This document shows, piece after piece, positions 8,214 through 12,148 of a stretch of DNA of 12,148 nt (its first letter is position 1; each line of letters begins with the position of its first letter). A program made the translations under genes and the position numbers. Source of the stretch: Burkholderiaceae bacterium (lineage in GTDB: Bacteria > Pseudomonadota > Gammaproteobacteria > Burkholderiales > Burkholderiaceae); the NCBI GenBank assembly GCA_947371415.1, contig CANBPJ010000049.1:1-12148 (forward strand), in the 5' to 3' direction. Below the pieces are notes generated by a model that was not told the DNA's origin, did not search any database, and saw only the letters and a list, made by a program, of their open reading frames with translations.

Positions 8214-8288
8214 ATGTTCATGAATTTCTCACTTTCTAACTTGCTTCTACTAGCGCTAAGCCTACAGCTTGGGGCAGGTAAGGCCTGA
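8214..8288 (+). CDS. leuL: leuA leader peptide, leucine-rich (attenuator uORF)
   Basis: This 24-codon ORF runs from ATG (8214) to TGA (8286-8288). It starts MFMNFSLSN, then has four leucines in a row (codons 10-13: TTG CTT CTA CTA), then A-L-S-L-Q-L and ends GAGKA. Eight of 24 residues are leucine, and four of the eight codons are CTA, which is absent from ilvC in this window. Position (between pssA and leuA), leucine content and the terminator just downstream identify it as a leucine-sensing leader peptide like enterobacterial LeuL, with unrelated sequence. Slow decoding at codons 10-15 when charged leucyl-tRNA is scarce would hold the ribosome upstream of 8266. There is no convincing ribosome binding site: AGG at 8198-8200 is 13 nt from the ATG. 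ATG at 8220 is an alternative start. The peptide itself probably has no function. Confidence 0.85.
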   Translation: MFMNFSLSNLLLLALSLQLGAGKA

Positions 8289-8337
8289 GTTAATGAGATT
8301 AAAGTAATTCATTAGCCGCCAAATACCAGCCCCAGCT
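8266..8337 (+). other. Antiterminator helix of the leuA leader
   Basis: The 5' arm AGCTTGGGGCAGGTA (8266-8280) pairs with the 3' arm TACCAGCCCCAGCT (8324-8337). There are 13 base pairs with one bulged T (8269) and one A-A mismatch (8276/8328). The enclosed segment folds into its own hairpin: TAATGA (8291-8296) with TCATTA (8309-8314), extended inward by ATT/AAT (8298-8300/8306-8308) past a bulged G and outward by G-C and U-G pairs. The 3' arm contains the whole 5' arm of the terminator stem (8330-8336), which makes the two folds exclusive. Confidence 0.75.
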
Positions 8338-8359
8338 AATTGCTGGGGTTTTTTGTTTT
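8328..8359 (+). terminator. Intrinsic terminator upstream of leuA
   Basis: CCCCAGC (8330-8336), loop TAATT, and GCTGGGG (8342-8348) form a perfect 7-bp GC-rich stem, extendable to 9 bp with G-U and A-U pairs at the base. It is followed at once by TTTTTTG and more Ts. It lies after the leader peptide stop and 75 nt before the leuA start. It serves both as attenuator and as the end of the ilv-psd-pssA transcript when leucine is plentiful. Confidence 0.92.
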
Positions 8360-8433
8360 TAAGATTCAATTGGTAAAGCATCACCTTGTAGTCAACAGTA
8401 AAAAATATAGTTATACCGAACCGGAGAGCAGTG

Positions 8434-9981
8434 ATGAGCGACAAAGTAATCATTTTTGATACCACCTTACGTGATGGCGAACAATCGCCTGGTGCCTCAA
8501 TGACTAAGGACGAGAAGGTTCGGATTGCCCGCCAATTGGAGCGCCTCAGGGTGGATGTGATCGAGGCTGGATTTGCTGCAAGCTCTGAGGGTGATTTCCA
8601 GGCGATCTCTGCGGTTGCTGCTGCCGTGAAGGACTCCATTGTTTGTTCACTTGCGCGCGCTAACGATAAAGACATTACGCGTGCTGCTGATGCTTTGAAG
8701 GCCGCTAATGCAAAACGTATTCATGCGTTCTTGGCAACTAGCCCATTACATATGGCGGTGAAGTTGCGCATGTCTCCAGAAGAGGTGTTGGAGCAGGCTA
8801 AACGCTCTATTCGTTTTGCCAGAAACTTGGCTGATGATGTTGAGTTCTCTGCTGAAGACGGCTATCGTTCTGAAATGGATTTCTTGTGCAGAGTAGTTGA
8901 GGGCGTTATTAATGAAGGCGCCACTACCATTAATATTCCCGATACCGTGGGTTATGCAACTCCAGAGTTATATGGCGAATTTATTAAAACTTTGCGCACC
9001 CGTGTACCTAACTCTGATAAAGCGGTCTGGTCCGTACATTGCCATAATGATTTAGGGATGGCCGTTGCCAACTCCTTGGCGGGCGTCAAGATTGGTGGAG
9101 CCCGTCAAATTGAGTGCACTATTAATGGCCTGGGTGAGCGTGCCGGAAATACGGCATTAGAAGAAATTGTGATGGCTTTGCGTACGCGTAAGGATTACTT
9201 CGACATGGTGTGCGGTATTGATGCCATTCAAATCGTTCCAGCTTCTAAGTTAGTTTCTCAGATCACGGGATTTGTAGTGCAGCCTAATAAGGCAGTCGTT
9301 GGCGCCAATGCTTTTGCACATACTTCAGGAATTCATCAAGATGGCATCCTGAAGAATCGCGATACCTATGAAATCATGCGCGCAGAAGATGTGGGTTGGG
9401 CTACGAATAAGATTGTCTTGGGTAAATTATCCGGACGCAATGCTTTCAAACAGCGCTTGCAAGAATTGGGTATTGCGATTGAGGCTGAAGCAGATCTGAA
9501 TGAAGCCTTTGTTCGTTTTAAAGCTTTGGCTGATCAAAAGTCAGAAATTTTTGATGAAGACATTATTGCGATCATGTCAGATTCGGCTGCGGCTGAAGAG
9601 GGCGAGTTCTATAAATTTATTTCCTTGAGTCAGCATTCTGAAACTGGAGAGCGTCCAAAATCAAAAGTTACCTTCCGAGTTGGCGATAAAGAGGCTAGCT
9701 CTGAGGCTGAAGGTAATGGCCCGGTGGACGCCAGCTTAAATGCCATTGAAGAAATCGTGAAGAGTGGGGCGGAGCAGTTGCTCTATTCAGTCAATGCCAT
9801 TACTTCTGGAACTCAATCGCAGGGTGAGGTTACTGTGCGTCTTGCGAAGGGTGGTCGGATCGTCAATGGCGTTGGTACTGATCCAGACATCATTGCCGCA
9901 TCAGCCAAGGCTTATTTGTCTGCACTGAACAAGTTGCATGATCCTAGCCAGGCTAAGCTCAATGCGCAGATGACGCCTTAA
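8434..9981 (+). CDS. leuA: 2-isopropylmalate synthase
   Basis: This enzyme is the committed step to leucine: acetyl-CoA plus 2-ketoisovalerate gives 2-isopropylmalate. The 515 residues have an N-terminal TIM barrel opening with IIFDTTLRDGEQSPGASM (metal ligand Asp14) and carrying HCHND (metal ligands His202 and His204) and NGLGERAGN (231-239, Asn239 equivalent to E. coli Asn238 by count). The C-terminal ~130 residues are the LeuA allosteric domain, which binds leucine for feedback inhibition; its full length argues for an enzyme still inhibited by leucine. ATG at 8434 is preferred over the adjacent GTG at 8431 because GGAG (8423-8426) then has 7-nt spacing. Expression should be governed by the attenuator just upstream. 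The SYLF gene converges on it with a 39-nt gap, in which I see no clear terminator. Confidence 0.97.
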   Translation: MSDKVIIFDTTLRDGEQSPGASMTKDEKVRIARQLERLRVDVIEAGFAASSEGDFQAISAVAAAVKDSIVCSLARANDKDITRAADALKAANAKRIHAFLATSPLHMAVKLRMSPEEVLEQAKRSIRFARNLADDVEFSAEDGYRSEMDFLCRVVEGVINEGATTINIPDTVGYATPELYGEFIKTLRTRVPNSDKAVWSVHCHNDLGMAVANSLAGVKIGGARQIECTINGLGERAGNTALEEIVMALRTRKDYFDMVCGIDAIQIVPASKLVSQITGFVVQPNKAVVGANAFAHTSGIHQDGILKNRDTYEIMRAEDVGWATNKIVLGKLSGRNAFKQRLQELGIAIEAEADLNEAFVRFKALADQKSEIFDEDIIAIMSDSAAAEEGEFYKFISLSQHSETGERPKSKVTFRVGDKEASSEAEGNGPVDASLNAIEEIVKSGAEQLLYSVNAITSGTQSQGEVTVRLAKGGRIVNGVGTDPDIIAASAKAYLSALNKLHDPSQAKLNAQMTP

Positions 9982-10020
9982 GAATTTCTCGGCGACATCT
10001 GCGGTATCTGCGTTATAAGT

Positions 10021-10641
10021 TTATTTATTGAGATCTGTGTTCTTGTAGTACTTGGTGCCTTTGCCGGTGATTTCAGCGGCAAGGCCAGAGTCTGTGAGTT
10101 GATACATCAACACACCAGGTGCTACCATTACTGCATCTTGGTAGGCATCCCCATTGTTTTCGTATTTGGCTGCAGCCGTAACTTGGCCTCCAAAAGTCCA
10201 GCCAGAATTAACGAAGTCATTCATAGCTGCTTGGGTTTGAAAAACAAAGATGTTTTGGAAAGACTTAATTCCTAGACCTAGACCGGCTTGAACTTCAGCC
10301 ATATTCATGTAAGTTCGCTTAGCACCATCTTTGGCGATCACAACACCGCTGCCAGTGCCGCCACCAGCAATCAGAATTTTCATTCCAAAGCTGCTAAAGG
10401 TAGCGCAACCAGCAGATTTCTCAATTAACTCTTTTGCCTTGGGCTGAACTTGATAGAGTGCCTTGAGAGTGGCGTTGCTTGTTTTAAGAATATCTTCGCG
10501 TTGTTGTGTAACTGTCTTTTGCGGACCAAAAGGATTTGAAAATTGCGCATAGCTCAGTGCAGGAGCGAGGGCTAATAGACCATAAGCTAATGCGTGGATA
10601 AGCTTGGCTTGCATGAATGTTCTTTTGTCATGTTTTCGCAA
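10021..10641 (-). CDS. SYLF (YSC84-like) domain protein, exported
   Basis: The product has 206 residues with a Sec signal peptide (hydrophobic core LIHALAYGLLALAPAL, likely cleavage after SYA, residue 32), so it is periplasmic or outer-membrane associated. The rest is a SYLF domain (about 70-205): AGCATF, GMKILIAGGGTGSGVVI, a Gly-rich stretch GLGLGIKSFQNIFVF and a C-terminal GLAAEITGKGTKYY. SYLF domains bind phospholipids in eukaryotic YSC84/SH3YL1; the bacterial role is unsettled. The start is taken as TTG (10639-10641) because AAGGAG (plus strand CTCCTT, 10650-10655) lies exactly 8 nt upstream. An ATG nine codons further in (10612-10614) keeps the signal peptide but lacks a ribosome binding site. 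It is divergent from the patatin-like lipoprotein gene, 56 nt away. Confidence 0.88.
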   Translation of the reverse strand: MRKHDKRTFMQAKLIHALAYGLLALAPALSYAQFSNPFGPQKTVTQQREDILKTSNATLKALYQVQPKAKELIEKSAGCATFSSFGMKILIAGGGTGSGVVIAKDGAKRTYMNMAEVQAGLGLGIKSFQNIFVFQTQAAMNDFVNSGWTFGGQVTAAAKYENNGDAYQDAVMVAPGVLMYQLTDSGLAAEITGKGTKYYKNTDLNK

Positions 10642-10697
10642 TTAATCAACTCCTTCTTTATACTCCAATCAGCCTCATTGCCCCCTTGATACCTACT
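10642..10697. promoter_or_regulatory. Short divergent control region between SYLF and patatin-like genes
   Basis: Only 56 nt separate the two start codons. For the minus strand, TATAAA (plus-strand 10657-10662) is a possible -10 box, followed by AAGGAG and the TTG start of the SYLF gene. For the plus strand, TATACT at 10659-10664 overlaps it as a possible -10. Neither has a good -35 box at the usual spacing. The overlap suggests the two promoters may compete or share control. Confidence 0.3.
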
Positions 10698-11903
10698 ATG
10701 CCCACACTTATTCGGTTCAGCTGTATTCTCCTCGCGCTCTCGTTGGCGGGGTGTGGCAGCTTGCAGCGCAAAGCAGCAGTGCCACCTCAGCAGATGGGGC
10801 AGGCTCAAATAGCAGGTCTTGCTGGGGTGCGCTATATGGTGGCTAGTCAATCTAGCGTAGACCAGATGGCTTCGGATATTCAGGCGGGTTTTAAGGTGAG
10901 AGATCAGCAGACATTAAATTCTGCAGCGAACTATCTATCGCTCTCTGGTGGTGGTGATGATGGTGCGTACGGTGCTGGCTTGCTAATCGGCTGGTCTGAG
11001 CGTGGCGATCGTCCACAATTTAATTTGGTAACTGGGATTAGCACTGGCGCATTGATTGCTCCTTTTGCCTATGTTGGAAAAGAATACGACCCTGTCTTAC
11101 GTCAGGTCTACACACAATTAGGTCCTCAAGATATTTTTATTAAGCGTGGGTTGATCTCCGGCATTTTGAGTGATGGCCTATCCGATACAACGCCATTGTT
11201 TCAATTGATTTCTAAATATGTAGATCAGGACTTCTTGAAGAAGGTGGCAAGCGAGTACACGACCAAAAATCGTTGGCTGTTAATTGGTACCACCAATTTA
11301 GATGCTGGGGTACCCGTGGTCTGGAATATGGGCAAGATCGCTAGTATTGGCACGCCTGAGGCTCTCGATCTTTTTAGAAAGATCATGCTGGCCTCCGCCT
11401 CTATTCCCGGGGCATTTTCTCCGGTGATGTTTGATTTTGAGGTGATTGGACAAAACTTTCAAGAGATGCACGTGGATGGTGGTGCCATTGCTCAAGTATT
11501 TCTGTATCCCAGCGCTTTATCTCAGCGGGCCAAAGACTTGAACTTAAAGCTGCAAAAGCAGCGTAATGCTTACATTATTCGAAATGCCCGTTTGGACCCT
11601 GAGTGGCGTGAGACGGAGCGGGGCACCCTCAGCATCATTCAGAGAGCGATCTCTAGCATGATTCAGACTCAAGGTATTGGGGATCTGTACCGCATTTATC
11701 ACACCACCCAGCTTGATGGAGTCAGTTTCAACTTGGCTTTTATTGGACCAGACTTCAAATTTCCGCACCAGACTGAGTTTGACACTGCCTATATGCAAGC
11801 TCTTTTTGATTACGGCTACAAACAGGGTCTTGGCGGTAAGGAATGGCAAAAATATCCTCCTGGCTATAAGCGGGGCTTCGATGAGAATTTGCCTAAAAAA
11901 TAG
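10698..11903 (+). CDS. Patatin-like phospholipase family lipoprotein
   Basis: The product is a predicted lipid acyl hydrolase of 401 residues. The start at 10698 gives a lipoprotein signal: PTLIRFSCILLALSLAGC with lipobox LAG-Cys19 and Gly20-Ser21 after it (no Asp at +2, so outer-membrane sorting is likely). Earlier in-frame start codons would bury this signal, though no clear ribosome binding site precedes the chosen ATG. The patatin catalytic parts are present: the glycine-rich oxyanion segment SGGGDDGAYGAG (83-94), nucleophile Ser115 in GISTG (113-117) and the dyad Asp260 in VDGGA. The oxyanion motif has DDGAYGAG where many patatins have GxRG, a variant I recall in other proteobacterial lipoproteins. 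The substrate is unknown. It pairs divergently with a putative lipid-binding SYLF protein, suggesting shared work on envelope lipids. Confidence 0.9.
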   Translation: MPTLIRFSCILLALSLAGCGSLQRKAAVPPQQMGQAQIAGLAGVRYMVASQSSVDQMASDIQAGFKVRDQQTLNSAANYLSLSGGGDDGAYGAGLLIGWSERGDRPQFNLVTGISTGALIAPFAYVGKEYDPVLRQVYTQLGPQDIFIKRGLISGILSDGLSDTTPLFQLISKYVDQDFLKKVASEYTTKNRWLLIGTTNLDAGVPVVWNMGKIASIGTPEALDLFRKIMLASASIPGAFSPVMFDFEVIGQNFQEMHVDGGAIAQVFLYPSALSQRAKDLNLKLQKQRNAYIIRNARLDPEWRETERGTLSIIQRAISSMIQTQGIGDLYRIYHTTQLDGVSFNLAFIGPDFKFPHQTEFDTAYMQALFDYGYKQGLGGKEWQKYPPGYKRGFDENLPKK

Positions 11904-11932
11904 GCAATTATTGAAAGAATCAAATAATTGCC
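11903..11932. repeat. Perfect 10-bp inverted repeat after the patatin-like gene
   Basis: GGCAATTATT (11903-11912) and AATAATTGCC (11923-11932) form a perfect stem with a 10-nt loop, beginning at the last base of the stop codon. On the plus strand it is followed by ATAAAAAAC, not a T-tract. On the minus strand it is followed by TATTTTTTAGG. It therefore has terminator form only for minus-strand transcription, though the stem may still end or protect the patatin-like mRNA. Confidence 0.5.
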
Positions 11933-11968
11933 ATAAAAAACAAAGGCTTGTGTAAATTTCTCCAAAAA

Positions 11969-12003
11969 CCCCTTATCCAGGGTGCATGGCCCTACAGTAG
12001 GGG
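11969..12003. repeat. Symmetric nested inverted repeat upstream of rpsO
   Basis: CCCCT (11969-11973) pairs with AGGGG (11999-12003), and inside it AGGG (11979-11982) pairs with CCCT (11990-11993). The halves are separated by 5-nt internal loops on each side, with a 7-nt apical loop. An alternative small hairpin, CCCTA-CAG-TAGGG (11990-12002), uses the same right-hand bases. No T-tract follows. It ends 15 nt before the extended -10 box, covering the -35 position. Confidence 0.4.
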
Positions 12004-12017
12004 ATTTAAGGCGAATC

Positions 12018-12026
12018 TGCTACAAT
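12018..12026 (+). promoter_or_regulatory. Extended -10 promoter for rpsO
   Basis: TG at 12018-12019, one base, then TACAAT at 12021-12026 form an extended -10 element. The -35 position (TAGGGG at 17-nt spacing) is poor, as extended -10 promoters tolerate. Transcription would begin near 12033, giving a 96-nt leader. Confidence 0.5.
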
Positions 12027-12032
12027 TCGAGT

Positions 12033-12060
12033 GCTTTGATTTTTAAAGCTTTTTTGTTTT
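12033..12060 (+). promoter_or_regulatory. Small hairpin with T-run at the 5' end of the rpsO leader
   Basis: GCTTT (12033-12037), a 7-nt loop and AAAGC (12045-12049) form a 5-bp stem followed by TTTTTTG and TTTT. The form resembles an intrinsic terminator, but the stem is short and AT-rich. It would lie at the very start of the transcript if the promoter call is right. S15 represses its own mRNA through leader structures in several bacteria (known), so this leader is a candidate site; no specific S15-binding motif is recognised. Confidence 0.3.
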
Positions 12061-12128
12061 ATTCGATTAATAAGTGCACGACACGAATTGGGTGAAAGCT
12101 CAGGTGTTCGCAAGTAAGGAGTATGAAA

Positions 12129-12148
12129 ATGGCAGTTGCTGATATTAA
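12129..12148 (+). CDS. rpsO: 30S ribosomal protein S15 (first codons, cut by window end)
   Basis: Only the first six codons and part of a seventh are present: MAVADI followed by AA, which fits the N-terminus MAVADINK of betaproteobacterial S15 as I remember it. The ATG at 12129 is chosen over the in-frame ATG at 12123 because AAGGAG (12116-12121) then has 7-nt spacing rather than 1 nt. S15 binds 16S rRNA helices 20-22 and is a primary assembly protein. The identification rests on very little sequence, supported by the strong ribosome binding site and a typical leader. Confidence 0.65.

Larger units (their letters stand above)
8214..8360 (+). promoter_or_regulatory. Leucine-responsive transcription attenuator of leuA
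   Basis: The leader holds all parts of a classical ribosome-mediated attenuator. (1) A leader ORF with clustered Leu codons (8214-8288). (2) A protector hairpin inside it: 8256-8261 pairs with 8267-8272 (6 bp, one G-U); alternatively GCCTAC (8260-8265) pairs with GTAAGGC (8278-8284) with one bulge. (3) An antiterminator helix, 8266-8280 with 8324-8337. (4) An inner hairpin, 8289-8316, held between those arms. (5) A terminator, 8328-8350, plus a T-tract. The antiterminator and terminator share 8328-8337, so only one can form. A ribosome stalled at codons 12-13 leaves 8266-8280 free (read-through); one at the stop codon covers part of it (termination). The structure is derived by eye and energies were not computed. 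Confidence 0.8.

Noticed and set aside
8386..8411. Second leuA promoter downstream of the attenuator (TTGTAG and TATAGT)
   Set aside because: The spacing is only 14 nt and the -35 match is weak. No other support.
8262..8675. 137-codon minus-strand reading frame across the leuA leader and leuA 5' end
   Set aside because: It lies antisense to the attenuator and to a strongly supported leuA coding region, and its product shows no recognisable domain.
9982..10020. Terminator in the gap between leuA and the SYLF gene
   Set aside because: It has repeated ATCTGCG words but no inverted repeat followed by a T-run on either strand.
10617..10697. N-terminal extension of the patatin-like protein starting at 10617
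   Set aside because: It would put 27 residues before a clean lipoprotein signal peptide and would overlap the start of the divergent SYLF gene.

Overview
The window looks like a chromosomal segment of a betaproteobacterium of the order Burkholderiales, most likely Polynucleobacter or a close relative. This rests on the gene order (ECF-type sigma factor, DUF3619, DUF3106 and RDD genes divergent from ilvB-ilvN-ilvC-psd-pssA-leuA), on protein sequences close to those I know from Burkholderiaceae, and on a moderate base composition with TTG as the favoured leucine codon. The genus is inferred from memory; no search was run. I see no mobile element, CRISPR array, rRNA or tRNA.

Layout. Positions 1-774 hold the 3' end of a plus-strand ABC transporter permease. 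It converges on a minus-strand cluster at 3053-809: sigma factor, single-pass DUF3619 protein, exported DUF3106 protein and RDD membrane protein. A divergent control region (3054-3246) separates this cluster from a long plus-strand run: ilvB and ilvN (acetolactate synthase subunits, 1-nt overlap), ilvC (ketol-acid reductoisomerase), psd and pssA (the two steps from CDP-diacylglycerol to phosphatidylethanolamine), and leuA (2-isopropylmalate synthase). A minus-strand SYLF-domain gene converges on leuA. A patatin-like lipoprotein gene diverges from the SYLF gene, and the window ends in the first codons of rpsO (ribosomal protein S15).

The most notable element is in the 248-nt gap between pssA and leuA. 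It holds a complete transcription attenuator: a 24-codon leader ORF with eight leucine codons (four in a row, four of them CTA), an inner hairpin, a strong intrinsic terminator just upstream of leuA, and a 13-bp antiterminator helix that is mutually exclusive with the terminator. This predicts that leuA transcription is set by leucyl-tRNA charging and is separable from the ilv-psd-pssA genes upstream.

How the genes work together. IlvB/IlvN and IlvC make the shared precursors of valine, isoleucine and leucine, and LeuA commits 2-ketoisovalerate to leucine. IlvN keeps the residues tied to valine feedback in E. coli IlvH, so enzyme-level control by valine and RNA-level control by leucine probably coexist. 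Psd and PssA make the main membrane phospholipid. The sigma/DUF3619/DUF3106/RDD cluster and the SYLF/patatin pair look envelope-related, but their roles are not known.
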